From Nakaseomyces glabratus (Eukaryota; Ascomycota; Saccharomycetes; Saccharomycetales; Saccharomycetaceae): a stretch of DNA of 64,000 nt. Within the stretch, counting starts at the first letter, position 1. Each line of letters opens with the position of its first letter. The stretch lies in NCBI RefSeq assembly GCF_010111755.1, contig NC_088955.1:186001-250000 (forward strand), in the 5' to 3' direction. This document shows, piece by piece, positions 1-8,521 of the stretch. The position numbers and the translations under genes are program-made. The notes beneath the pieces are model-generated. The model ran no database searches. It was not told where the DNA came from and worked only from the letters and a program-made list of their open reading frames with translations.

Positions 1-991
1 TGATGTCGCTGTCGACAGACTGGACACCGTCCAGGGTCAATGTCATTGGCAGAGCGAAGAATGGGACGTTGTTGACCAGTGGGAGCAAAGCGTCGGCGTT
101 CTTAGCGATGGGTTGGTTGTTGAAGTCTTTCAAGGAGATGTAGTAAGTGCCTTTGAACTCCTTTTCGCCACCTAGGAACAGCTTAGCGAACTTGACCACG
201 CACTGGAAGCCGGCGTGGGCCATGGACAAAGTAGCGGAACCCGCGCCGTTCTTGGCCTTGACGACCTCGTCACCACCGTATTGGACTCTGTGTACCAGTG
301 GGCCGAGTTTCTCAGATGGCACGGCCTTGGAGTGAGGGTTCTGGGAGAACAGTGGGATGATTGTTTCGCCCGAGTGGCCACCGATGACTGGCACGTAAGG
401 CATCTTTTCGATCTTGTCCTCGGAGACTTCTCTTAGGAAAGTGGAGGCTCTGACCAGGTCCAGGTTCGTGACACCGAAGACTCTCTTCTCGATGCCTGTG
501 TTCTTGTGGTTCACCTTCTGGCTCATTCTGTTGACCATAACTGGGACCAAGGAGTTAACTGGGTTGGAGATCAGCAGCACGACCACCCTGGTCAAGTCAC
601 AGTTCTCGAGGATGGAGTCGGTCAGCTGTGTGATGATCTTGGCGTTGATGTTGAACAGGTCGTCACGGGTCATACCTGGCTTTCTTGGCACACCGGCAGG
701 GATCACCACGATGTCAGCGCCTTTCAGACACGAGTTGATACCGTCACCTTCCTGTGGGTTGTGCATGGACACCTCGACCTGCGTGTCAATGTGCGACAAG
801 TCTGTGCCAACACCGTTGACAGCGTCCTTGTTGACATCGAAAAGTGCTAGCTTCAGGTTCTTGTCTGCAGAGCCAGCGAGCACTTGCAATTGCGTCTTCA
901 CCAGCAGCGACAGCGACTGCCCGATACCGCCTGCGGCACCTAGAATAGACACTTTCAGATCAGCTTCGTTGTTTCCAGTAATATGAGGCAT
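1..991 (-). CDS. MDH2: Malate dehydrogenase, cytosolic (partial, C-terminus beyond window)
   Basis: Interconverts malate and oxaloacetate with NAD(H); the cytosolic isoenzyme serves gluconeogenesis and the glyoxylate pathway. The frame opens with ATG at 991 and reads without a stop to the window edge, giving about 330 residues of a roughly 365-375 residue family. Visible are the Rossmann glycine loop LGAAGGIGQS near residues 17-26, the VIPAGVPRKPGMTRDDLF block, the ISNPVNS segment and the catalytic region IGGHSGETI. The short N-terminus (MPHITGNNEADLK) resembles S. cerevisiae Mdh2 and is neither a mitochondrial presequence nor the Mdh3 N-terminus; the peroxisomal tail cannot be checked because the C-terminus is missing. 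The neighbour beyond the protease array is TRM13, as expected for the MDH2 (YOL126C) locus. Codon use is strongly biased, fitting high expression. About 35 residues are missing. Confidence 0.93.
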   Translation of the reverse strand, partial: MPHITGNNEADLKVSILGAAGGIGQSLSLLVKTQLQVLAGSADKNLKLALFDVNKDAVNGVGTDLSHIDTQVEVSMHNPQEGDGINSCLKGADIVVIPAGVPRKPGMTRDDLFNINAKIITQLTDSILENCDLTRVVVLLISNPVNSLVPVMVNRMSQKVNHKNTGIEKRVFGVTNLDLVRASTFLREVSEDKIEKMPYVPVIGGHSGETIIPLFSQNPHSKAVPSEKLGPLVHRVQYGGDEVVKAKNGAGSATLSMAHAGFQCVVKFAKLFLGGEKEFKGTYYISLKDFNNQPIAKNADALLPLVNNVPFFALPMTLTLDGVQSVDSDI

Positions 992-1040
992 TGTATTTGT
1001 GTTTGTAGTTGTGTTTGTAGTTGTGTTTGTTTGTTTGTTA

Positions 1041-1064
1041 GTTGTAGTTGTAGTTGTAGTTGTA
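1041..1064. repeat. Hexamer repeat in the MDH2 5' leader
   Basis: Four perfect GTTGTA units (TACAAC on the MDH2 sense strand) sit 50-73 bp upstream of the MDH2 ATG. They are flanked by related GTTTGT units from about 995. The repeat falls between the TATA box and the start codon, so it probably lies in the 5' UTR as an unstructured CA-rich leader typical of strongly translated yeast mRNAs. The role is inferred. Confidence 0.7.
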
Positions 1065-1121
1065 GTTGTGAGTTATTAGTTAATAGTTAATAGTTGTAAG
1101 GAAAAGTCTCGAGTCGAGTCG

Positions 1122-1130
1122 CTTTATATA
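1122..1130 (-). promoter_or_regulatory. MDH2 TATA box
   Basis: TATATAAAG on the minus strand, 131 bp upstream of the MDH2 ATG and just downstream, in the sense direction, of the two CSRE sites. Confidence 0.7.
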
Positions 1131-1148
1131 CAAAGGGAGGAGGGGATG

Positions 1149-1159
1149 CGGATGAATGG
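1149..1159 (-). promoter_or_regulatory. Carbon-source-responsive element (Cat8/Sip4-type), copy 1
   Basis: CCATTCATCCG on the minus strand fits the CSRE consensus CCRTYSRNCCG at every position. It lies about 20 bp from the TATA box. CSREs drive glucose-repressed gluconeogenic genes, which suits MDH2. Binding is inferred from the motif. Confidence 0.65.
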
Positions 1160-1179
1160 AACGGAGATTGCAGAGTCCT

Positions 1180-1190
1180 CCATTGAACCG
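1180..1190 (+). promoter_or_regulatory. Carbon-source-responsive element, copy 2
   Basis: CCATTGAACCG on the plus strand also fits CCRTYSRNCCG at every position. It is 20 bp from copy 1 and in the opposite orientation, so the pair forms an inverted arrangement. Confidence 0.6.
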
Positions 1191-1531
1191 GTAATAGAGT
1201 AGGCAATACGCAGTCAAGGCAGTACGAAGCACGCAGCCAAGGAGAACACCGGTTTATTGGCGACATGTGGGGATCGGGTGGTCGGATGGTCGGATGGTTC
1301 CGGTTAATTACCCGTGTGCGTTGTATTCTGTGGAGATGGGGGTACTCGAGTGAGGGGTGTCTCTCCCCTCCCCTCCTTTCTCTGCTCTGCTTCTCTACTG
1401 CGCTGCTTCTCTACTGCTCTGCTTCGCCCCTCTCCGGAACTCTCCACACTCTCCGTTCAGCCGAGCTTTTTCATTTCGACCGGCGAGTCCCGGGTGGGCA
1501 GTACCGTGTTAGTATAGAGTGATGTGGGCTA

Positions 1532-1571
1532 ACACAGGGTATACCGAGGTATACCGAGGTGTACCCTGTGT
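1532..1571. repeat. 40-bp imperfect palindrome
   Basis: The two 20-nt halves pair at 17 of 20 positions about the centre at 1551/1552. The outer arms are ACACAGGGTA and its complement, and the core is GGTATACC. The internal unit GGTATACCGA also reads as a direct repeat. No coding function is seen; it may be a cruciform or a multi-dimer protein-binding site. Confidence 0.75.
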
Positions 1572-1674
1572 ATATGCTTTGGCTGGTGTGTGTCGCGCAA
1601 GAGTATTGATGATGCAGTGTTATAATCCCTGAACCTTTGACAGCTCTGGCACCTCTCTGTGTATGTGTGTACAC

Positions 1675-1690
1675 CCCCCTCTAGAGGGGG
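1675..1690. promoter_or_regulatory. 16-bp perfect palindrome carrying two STREs
   Basis: Perfect palindrome CCCCCTCTAGAGGGGG. Each arm contains a stress response element (CCCCT/AGGGG, the Msn2/Msn4 site). It lies upstream of the TATA boxes at 1813 and 1919, so it probably serves a rightward transcript. Confidence 0.6.
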
Positions 1691-1717
1691 AGTAACTCGA
1701 AATTATTATTCTAACAG

Positions 1718-1733
1718 ATGATCATATGATCAT
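1718..1733. repeat. 16-bp perfect palindrome
   Basis: ATGATCATATGATCAT is a perfect palindrome lying 28 bp after the STRE palindrome. No factor is assigned. Confidence 0.6.
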
Positions 1734-1812
1734 ACCGTGCCCACGAATATGAGCGTCTTAAACGACAATGACGCCAGGCATTATACCGCTCATACCGGTG
1801 CAGAAGATAGCC

Positions 1813-1830
1813 TATAAAAGATAAGATAAG
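1813..1830 (+). promoter_or_regulatory. TATA-like element with two GATAAG motifs
   Basis: TATAAAAG at 1813-1820 runs into two tandem GATAAG motifs (1820-1825 and 1825-1830), the core bound by yeast GATA factors. A second TATAAAAG follows at 1919. Confidence 0.45.
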
Positions 1831-1918
1831 ATATAGGCCGGTAACCGACTATCATCTTACAGGTGAAAACCAATTGAGTTAGGGCTTCTTAGAACCAGTT
1901 TATCCAAAGACTAAAGGT

Positions 1919-1926
1919 ATAAAAGG
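1919..1926 (+). promoter_or_regulatory. TATA box of a possible small gene
   Basis: TATAAAAG 125 bp upstream of the ATG at 2044, followed by an A-rich, ATG-free leader. This spacing is normal for a yeast promoter, so a transcript starting near 1960-1990 is plausible. Confidence 0.5.
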
Positions 1927-2043
1927 AGCCCTCATCTCTATTCAGTTAAACCGAAGTTCTAGTATCTTATTCCGTATAATAACAAGAGAACAACCAGTAT
2001 AGTCTGTATAATACCCTTAGAGTTTCTGAATCGCTCTATCATC

Positions 2044-2145
2044 ATGTCTTCCAATAACTGGACACAAGAACTCACAACTCATCAAGATCGTCTTAGACTA
2101 TCGCAACACAATGCCCACGTTGGATCACCTACAACGCGATTCTGA
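2044..2145 (+). CDS. Possible 33-residue small ORF, unrecognised
   Basis: ATG at 2044 opens a frame of 33 codons ending in TGA at 2145. It begins MSSNNWTQEL and ends GSPTTRF, and is hydrophilic with no signal peptide or membrane segment. The upstream DNA looks like a regulated promoter: palindromic STREs at 1675, GATAAG motifs at 1820-1830, TATAAAAG at 1919, and an A-rich leader with no earlier ATG. This is stronger than expected for a random short ORF. It could be a true small protein, a decayed gene, or an upstream transcript controlling YPS3, whose ATG lies about 280 bp downstream. I do not recognise the protein. Confidence 0.3.
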   Translation: MSSNNWTQELTTHQDRLRLSQHNAHVGSPTTRF

Positions 2146-2260
2146 GCACATATAACCTCCTCCTCCAATGTAAAAAGACTCATATTCCAGGGACAAATGT
2201 ATATTAGCTCATTGTATTAGCTTTGTATTAGCTCATGATTGACATGTATATTGGCACAAT

Positions 2261-2293
2261 TTATATTAGCTCATAAAAAATGAGCTAATATAA
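2261..2293. repeat. 14-bp perfect inverted repeat with A5 loop
   Basis: TTATATTAGCTCAT (2261-2274) and its exact complement (2280-2293) are separated by five A residues. Two further TTAGCTCAT copies lie just upstream, near 2204 and 2228. The dyad sits about 40 bp upstream of the YPS3 TATA box. It could be a binding site for a dimeric factor or a hairpin terminator for the transcript starting near 1960. Confidence 0.75.
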
Positions 2294-2331
2294 CAGAAGC
2301 ACCCGAATCCTGGTGCTGCAAAAATCCTTGG

Positions 2332-2339
2332 TATATAAA
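2332..2339 (+). promoter_or_regulatory. YPS3 TATA box
   Basis: TATATAAA 90 bp upstream of the YPS3 ATG, just after the inverted repeat at 2261-2293. Confidence 0.65.
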
Positions 2340-2428
2340 CGTATGGCTGCAGAGAGTAATACTCTTGTCAGATGCACTATGTAATAACACTTCATATAGC
2401 CAACAAGAACTGCTTTTAAGATACAAAG

Positions 2429-4048
2429 ATGAAATTCTTGCTGTTCGCTGCTGTCGCACAGGCCTACTTGCAACTGGACTTCGAACGTCAGACTGCCCAG
2501 GACGTCGCCTTGGCCAAGAGACACACCTCCAACGGTGTCGCAAACGCCATGGACGTCCCCATCGAGCAGATCGGTGACCTGATGTACACCGTGCAGCTGC
2601 ACGTCGGTACTCCGCCACAGAACGTCACTGTCCAGCTGGACACCGGGTCCTCCGACCTGTGGTTCCCTGTCGCTAGCAACCCGTACTGTAAGCGCAACGC
2701 CAAGCTTGCGCCAAAGAAGGTCAAGGCGCTGCCCGCCACTGGTTTCGCTACTGAGAACGACCAAGTCGCTAAGAAGCTGAGAACTTTCGACTGTGATGCC
2801 TTCGGCCTGTTCAACAGCTCCATGTCCTCTTCTTTCAAGAGCAACGACTCCTCTGAGTTCTTCGTCAAGTACGAAGACGGTACTTACGCTTCCGGTATGT
2901 GGGGCACAGACACCTTCAAGCTGAACCACCACAACGTCTCTAATATCACATTTGCGCTGGCCAACATCGCTAACGCCAGCATGGGTGTCCTCGGTGTCGG
3001 TTTCCCAGCAGAGGAGACGACCGACGACCCATCCCCAGGCTCTCTTATCGACAAGGAACACTACCAGTACGACAACTTCCCTATCGCGCTAAAGCGTACC
3101 AGGACCATCAAGAAGGTCTCTTACTCCATTTTCCTGAACGACACTAACTCCAAGAAAGGTGTCATCCTGTTCGGTGGTGTCGACCACAGTAAATACCAAG
3201 GCACCTTGTGGACCGTTCCTATGGTCAACAACCTCTTGACTTTGAATCAGACCACCACTTCAAGACCTGAAATCACCTTGAATGGTCTAGGGTTCCGTGA
3301 CGACAAGAAGAACGTCACCTTGTGGGGTGAAAAGATCCCTGTCTTGCTAGACACCGGTACCACTTTGGCCTACGCACCAAAGCAAGTCGTCGATGTCATC
3401 GCTAAGAGAGTCAACGGTACCATTGACTCTAAGACAGGTGGTATCAAGCTGAAGAAATGCCCAAACGCCAAGGACAACAGCGAGCTTATCTTCAACTTTG
3501 CTGGTGCAGAGATCCCTGTTTCCTTGTTGAACATGGTCGAGAAGCGTAAGGGTAAGTGCTACTTGGAAATTCGTTACCATGAAGAGCTAAGTAAGACCGG
3601 TATGTTGCTTGGTGACATCTTCATGAGACACGTATACTCTGTCTTCAACATGGAAGATATGGAAGTTTCATTTGCTGTAGCCAACGGTAATGACTCCGCT
3701 CCATTGCAAATCGAAGCTATCATAAGTGACGTCCCTAGCGCTGTCAAGGCTCCACAATACTACAATACCTTCGCTTCTTCTAACTTGCCAAGCACTGTCA
3801 CCAACGACATCTTCGCAAGCACCGCCACTGCTTCCATGGAACCACCTTCTTCTGTTCTAGAGAGCTTGAAGAGCAAGTCTTCTTCCACTTCAAGTATTGA
3901 CACTAGTGTCCCATCTGATGACAAGAAGATTATCGATGATGACCACTCTGGCCATGACCACGCTAAGAGAGATGCTTACAGTAACACTGCTGGCATTTTA
4001 CAAATCAGCACCACTTTAGTGTTAGTTGCAATGACTTTGTTATTGTAA
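2429..4048 (+). CDS. YPS3: Yapsin, GPI-anchored aspartyl protease
   Basis: Cell-surface aspartic endopeptidase of the yapsin family, which cleaves near basic residues and trims cell-wall and surface proteins. The 539-residue product shows a signal peptide (MKFLLFAAVAQA), a short pro-segment ending in LAKR (Kex2-type), the first catalytic motif DTGSS at Asp71, a flap Tyr near 148 and the second motif DTGTT at Asp308. The pair NPYC...DC brackets a lysine-rich loop. Many NxS/T sites are present. The tail is Ser/Thr-rich with an unusual His/Asp-rich patch (DDDHSGHDHAKRD), then a hydrophobic GPI signal. It is the longest of the eight and runs opposite to its six left-pointing neighbours. Codon use is GC-rich and highly biased in the 5' half, relaxing toward the 3' end. 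The YPS number is assigned from gene order. Confidence 0.9.
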   Translation: MKFLLFAAVAQAYLQLDFERQTAQDVALAKRHTSNGVANAMDVPIEQIGDLMYTVQLHVGTPPQNVTVQLDTGSSDLWFPVASNPYCKRNAKLAPKKVKALPATGFATENDQVAKKLRTFDCDAFGLFNSSMSSSFKSNDSSEFFVKYEDGTYASGMWGTDTFKLNHHNVSNITFALANIANASMGVLGVGFPAEETTDDPSPGSLIDKEHYQYDNFPIALKRTRTIKKVSYSIFLNDTNSKKGVILFGGVDHSKYQGTLWTVPMVNNLLTLNQTTTSRPEITLNGLGFRDDKKNVTLWGEKIPVLLDTGTTLAYAPKQVVDVIAKRVNGTIDSKTGGIKLKKCPNAKDNSELIFNFAGAEIPVSLLNMVEKRKGKCYLEIRYHEELSKTGMLLGDIFMRHVYSVFNMEDMEVSFAVANGNDSAPLQIEAIISDVPSAVKAPQYYNTFASSNLPSTVTNDIFASTATASMEPPSSVLESLKSKSSSTSSIDTSVPSDDKKIIDDDHSGHDHAKRDAYSNTAGILQISTTLVLVAMTLLL

Positions 4049-4184
4049 ACTTTCTAATAAAAAACTAATACATTTCATATATTATGAGTCCATTTGGTAT
4101 TTTAATTTTGTACATACTTTAATTTTTGTATAAACCTACATACATTATTCTTTTAAACCAATATTCGATCTTCTTGTACATGTT

Positions 4185-5633
4185 TCATCTCAGTGGTTTT
4201 AATGTAGTTCTCTTACGGAGAGCAACCGAATTGTTGGACATGGACATGGTTGCTTCCGGTGTAAATACATCTCCAGTAACCGCAGTCGCAGTTGGATATA
4301 CCGAATATGTATTATAATACTGGGGAGCTTTCACTGCACCAGGTACAGTGCTAACAATTTCTTGGATATCAGGAGTGCTGTAGTTAAAGTTTGCATTAGC
4401 GATCGAAATTTCTTCGTCTTCCAAATTGTAAACCACATAAACATGCCTTAGGAAAATATCACCCAATGCTGCAAATTCAATGTCATCTCTGGCTTGCATC
4501 TGCAAATAGCATTTACCTTTAATTTTTCTTGTCAAGTCACGAATATCAATACTAATTTCAGCTCCGCCAAAGTTAAAGACCACGGTCCGCTTTTCTTTCT
4601 TGTTAGGACACTTGTCTAACTTAATGAAGCCGTTGTCATCATCAATCGTACCATTTACCTTTGATGCAACAAGTGCTGCAACCTTTGCTGGTAACACAGA
4701 AGTTGTAACTCCAGTGTCTAACAATGTCGCTAATTTCTGGTCATATAAGGTGTAGTTCTTGTCTGCTGTCTGCAATCCAATGCCATTAAGTGTTATTTCA
4801 AATTGAAATGGCTTTGATACTTGTTTGTACAAGGAATTTACCAAAGGTAAGGTATACAATGTTCCGATATATTTGCTCTGATCAACAGCACCAAATAAAA
4901 TAGACCCATATTTGGAGCGTGTATCATTTAGATACACAGAATATGCAATCTTCTTAACAATACCTTGCTCCTTAAGTAGCATAGGAAAGTTAGAATATTC
5001 GTAAGAGTTAGGACCAATTCTAGAGCCATTGGCAGCAAGTTGATTTGTTGTCTCTCTAGCTGGCAAGCTAATTCCAAAGACTGGAGTAGTCGAGTTTGAG
5101 AAAGCAGCCAAGCCAAACGTGACGTTATCAACCTTCACGCCATTGAAAGATAAAGTATCAACTCCCCATGGACCACTTGCAAAAGTAGTGTCAGCATAGC
5201 TTAGTGTAAAATTGGTACCATTATTTTTATAAGTCGAAGACTTACTTGTGTTGAAAAACCCAAACGCCTTACAGTCGATATCTCTTAAAGATTTGGGTAT
5301 TTGATTAGGAGAAGTTGGATAATCGGCATCATTTAGTGGTTCTATTTGTGACTTTTTAGGACTGTGTTTTCTATTGTTTTTACAGTATGGGTTAGCTTCG
5401 CTTGTGAACCACAAATCCGAAGAGCCTGTGTCCAACTGTACAGTAATATTTTGCGGTGGTGTTCCAACTGACAACTGAACTGCATACAAGAGACCACCGT
5501 TTTCGAGCTCCAATTGCAAACCTTTGTCGTCTCTCTTGTTCAATGCTAGATTCTGCTCTGGAACTTTCTCAAAATCAAGCTTCAACAGTGCCTGGGCACA
5601 CGATATCAAATTAAGTAGCAGTGTATATTTCAT
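4185..5633 (-). CDS. YPS4: Yapsin lacking a GPI tail, probably secreted
   Basis: Start set at ATG 5633, giving MKYTLLLNLISCAQA as signal peptide and 482 residues; the longer frame from 5657 begins with TTG. The pro-segment ends in LNKR. The first active-site motif is DTGSS at Asp68, with a flap Tyr near 146. The second is DTGVT at Asp306: Val309 replaces the Thr/Ser that normally hydrogen-bonds the catalytic Asp. The protein stops at ...LRKRTTLKPLR, exactly where its paralogues continue into the GPI-attachment sequence. Neither alternative frame downstream restores a hydrophobic tail. So it should be secreted or only loosely held, and its activity or pH optimum may differ. It is convergent with YPS3, with 136 bp between the stops. 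It could be a decaying copy, though the rest of the frame is intact. Confidence 0.88.
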   Translation of the reverse strand: MKYTLLLNLISCAQALLKLDFEKVPEQNLALNKRDDKGLQLELENGGLLYAVQLSVGTPPQNITVQLDTGSSDLWFTSEANPYCKNNRKHSPKKSQIEPLNDADYPTSPNQIPKSLRDIDCKAFGFFNTSKSSTYKNNGTNFTLSYADTTFASGPWGVDTLSFNGVKVDNVTFGLAAFSNSTTPVFGISLPARETTNQLAANGSRIGPNSYEYSNFPMLLKEQGIVKKIAYSVYLNDTRSKYGSILFGAVDQSKYIGTLYTLPLVNSLYKQVSKPFQFEITLNGIGLQTADKNYTLYDQKLATLLDTGVTTSVLPAKVAALVASKVNGTIDDDNGFIKLDKCPNKKEKRTVVFNFGGAEISIDIRDLTRKIKGKCYLQMQARDDIEFAALGDIFLRHVYVVYNLEDEEISIANANFNYSTPDIQEIVSTVPGAVKAPQYYNTYSVYPTATAVTGDVFTPEATMSMSNNSVALRKRTTLKPLR

Positions 5634-6961
5634 AGCGAGATGATTTATTGATTTCAAGAACTTTTGTCAAAAGTAGCTGAAATATTAACTTATTGACTTA
5701 CCATAAAGTAATAATTGAAAACAAGGTGATGTAGTTGACCTTTATATATGTATCGCTTGAAATTTGATATCCATTCCGGAATGTGTTGTTTATAATGTCC
5801 AATTGTAATTTCTTTAATGCGACTTGGTAAGAGATAGAAGAGAAAGTGGATTGGTGATGCATCAAAAATATGTATACGATGCAATTACGACCAGCCTAAA
5901 ATTTCAATTCCCTCATACTATGAATCCACTGCTAGTTTTACTGCAACTCCTATAAAATCTCAATAGACTTGATTAGTAAATATTTACCCAATAAAAAATG
6001 GCTAATGGACATATGAGATGTGTAACATCAATGATTAGAAAGGGGCGATGGCTGCATAAATCGATTCCACTAAGAATGTGAGCGAGGTGATTTAAAAAGC
6101 ACTTTAGATTAAACTATAGCAGATAAATGTGTTCTTGAAAAGCTATGCAAGCACAATGTAAGGGTTTAATAAAAAACGCTCAATGCACATATGCTGCATT
6201 TATCTATATATCTTTCCTAAGGAACACACAATGTTCCAGAATATATTGGCAGTTATTTTTACCGGAATGGGTGAACCCACTATAATTCTCCCCCCTTTTC
6301 TTTTATCTTATCATTCTCATTGAAAATAGGCATGCTATTTCCCAAAGACGCAATGATGATCAACTATAGTCATCGAAAATCTACTAATGTCTCACAAGCT
6401 TATGCAAGAAAAAATGCGTAGAAAATTAATAGTGTAAATCATAATGGCCCTCTGCAATGATATACTGAGAATAATGATTTACGAAAAATTTATTCTGCGC
6501 ATAAATTAAATCTTAGAATGATAAAACTATATATTACTACAATTCATTGGTTTGAGTATAAAAATGTTTTTTCAATATCTCAGAGTGTTATTCCGTAGGG
6601 TTTTGTGAGAAACTAGTCTTTTTCTTTGACAACTTTGTGTTTTTTTTTGAGTTTAATATTAGAAAATCTAGGCGTGCTTCAACATCAATTCAAATTCCTT
6701 TGAAAACATGATGTTGTACAAAAGAACGGAAGTGTGAATAGTATAACGCTGGTCTATAAATATTTGTATATCTATAATACTTTACAAAATTCATCTCGTA
6801 ACTGTCGAGTTGAAACACTAACAAACATGCTTTTCAACAACGCCGTCACACGCAATATTAAAAAGACAACGCTCATATTTGCTAACAAACTTTTAAACAG
6901 TACTAATAACATTTTATTTAAAATACAGAAAGTACAAGGTATTCATTAACGTAAGTATTGG
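5634..6961. promoter_or_regulatory. YPS4 upstream spacer
   Basis: AT-rich 1.3 kb between the YPS5 stop and the YPS4 start. TATATAAA on the minus strand at 5741-5748 is the likely YPS4 TATA box, 108 bp upstream of the ATG. No convincing gene; short frames such as 6734-6949 do not begin with ATG and are low-complexity. Confidence 0.6.
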
Positions 6962-8521
6962 TTACAAAAACAAGGCAGTAACTGCTGATAAAGCAATCAA
7001 AAATATTGGCAGACTTGTTGACAATGTAGTAGCTCTGTTTTCGTAATGCCTCCTCAAAAGCATATTTTCTATGTCTAGAAGATCTTGGGTGAAATTGGTC
7101 TTGTTATTGGTGTTATTTGGCTTTGGAACAAACTCTGTTGCCTGAGGGGCAAATATGTCACCAGTCACTGATATTTCGGTTGGGAAATCAACATAGGAGC
7201 TATAGTACTGAGGCGCTTTCACCGCACTTGGAACAGTACTAGATATCTCTTCGATATCCTCTTTTGTTGAATTGAAATTGGCCTGCGCAATAGAGATTTC
7301 TTTGTCGTCCAAATCGAAGACAGTGTAGACGTGTCTCATGAAGGAGTCACCAAGAAGGAAAAAACTGCTCTCCTGAGAAACACATGGCAAGTAACATTTG
7401 CCCTTATGTTTCTCAACAAAATCAACCATTTTTATTTTGATTTGAGCTCCACTGAAATTGAAGACGATAGTGTCATTCGATTTTTTACTTGGACATTTAG
7501 CCAACTTGATCAAACTTGTTTTCTTATCAATAACACCATTTGTTTGATTAGCAAGATATTGCGCAACGCTGCTTGGCATATATGTATAGGTTGTACCAGT
7601 ATCCAGGAGTGCAGGCAGTAATTGATCAAAGAGAGTAATATTTGATGTTGCTCTCTGGAGACCAAGACCACTTAATGTAACCTCCAGTTCATATGGGTTT
7701 TCAACTAGATGTCCAAACCTATTCACAATTGGTAATGTATATAAAGGGCCTGAGTATTTGCTATGGTCAACAGCCCCGAATAAAATCGAACCTTGTTTAG
7801 ACTTTGTAGAGTTTAGATAAATCGAATACGCAACCTTATCGATTTTACCTTGTTGTTTTAGTTGTAATGGGAAGTTCGAATATTGAGTGTTCGTAGTACC
7901 ATTAGTATCTTCAGAGAACATAGCGTACGTACTCTCATCTCCAGGTAAACCGATGCCAAACACTGGATTAGTAGAATTTGAGAAACTAGCCAAACCGAAT
8001 GTGACATTTTCTACCTTTACACCATTTAAGGAAATGGTGTCAGTTCCCCATGGGCCACTAGCAAATGTCTCGTCACCGTAGCTCAATGAGAAGTTGGTGT
8101 CGTTCCTGCTGTATGTTGAAGACCCGCTAGCGTTGAAGAACCCATACTTATTACAATTAATGTTTCTCAAAGCCTTGGGAACTTGGTTGGGCGAAGTGGG
8201 GAATCCATCATCACTTGTGATTGGCATGAGATCTTGTTTTTTTGGAGCGAATTTTTTATTGTTCTTACAGTATGGGTTACTTGCGCTGACAAACCACAAA
8301 TCAGAAGAGCCAGTATCCAGTTGGACAGTCAAATTTTGAGGTGGTGTGCCTACTGCGATTTGAACTGTATACAACTCGCCTCCATTCAAAAGGGGAGCAA
8401 TAAAGCTATCATTATCAGCTCTTTTCGTTAGTTCATCGCTGATCTTGGGAGTCTTCTCAAAGTCTAGCTTTAGATAAGCTTGTGTAAAAGCCAAAAGTGA
8501 AACTAATACAATGGATCTCAT
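6962..8521 (-). CDS. YPS5: Yapsin, GPI-anchored aspartyl protease
   Basis: 519 residues from ATG 8521. Signal peptide MRSIVLVSLLAFTQA; pro-segment ending LTKR; catalytic DTGSS at Asp69 and DTGTT at Asp307; flap Tyr in the SYGDETF segment. The lysine-rich loop after NPYC is present. The C-terminus has a dibasic RRHYEN motif followed by a hydrophobic tail (SLPIFLIALSAVTALFL), so GPI anchoring is expected. The sequence is most like YPS4 and YPS8 by eye. A likely TATAAAAA lies at 8625-8632 on the minus strand. It is the second of six leftward genes. Confidence 0.9.
   Translation of the reverse strand: MRSIVLVSLLAFTQAYLKLDFEKTPKISDELTKRADNDSFIAPLLNGGELYTVQIAVGTPPQNLTVQLDTGSSDLWFVSASNPYCKNNKKFAPKKQDLMPITSDDGFPTSPNQVPKALRNINCNKYGFFNASGSSTYSRNDTNFSLSYGDETFASGPWGTDTISLNGVKVENVTFGLASFSNSTNPVFGIGLPGDESTYAMFSEDTNGTTNTQYSNFPLQLKQQGKIDKVAYSIYLNSTKSKQGSILFGAVDHSKYSGPLYTLPIVNRFGHLVENPYELEVTLSGLGLQRATSNITLFDQLLPALLDTGTTYTYMPSSVAQYLANQTNGVIDKKTSLIKLAKCPSKKSNDTIVFNFSGAQIKIKMVDFVEKHKGKCYLPCVSQESSFFLLGDSFMRHVYTVFDLDDKEISIAQANFNSTKEDIEEISSTVPSAVKAPQYYSSYVDFPTEISVTGDIFAPQATEFVPKPNNTNNKTNFTQDLLDIENMLLRRHYENRATTLSTSLPIFLIALSAVTALFL

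Noticed and set aside
414..986. 190-codon rightward frame opposite MDH2
   Set aside because: Antisense to a clear dehydrogenase frame; arises from codon bias.
2285..3061. 258-codon leftward frame antisense to YPS3
   Set aside because: It mirrors the GC-rich, biased codons of YPS3 and has no ATG-based promoter or recognisable domain. A coding-strand shadow.
4049..4184. YPS4 GPI tail in a shifted frame
   Set aside because: Both other frames reach stops without a hydrophobic stretch.
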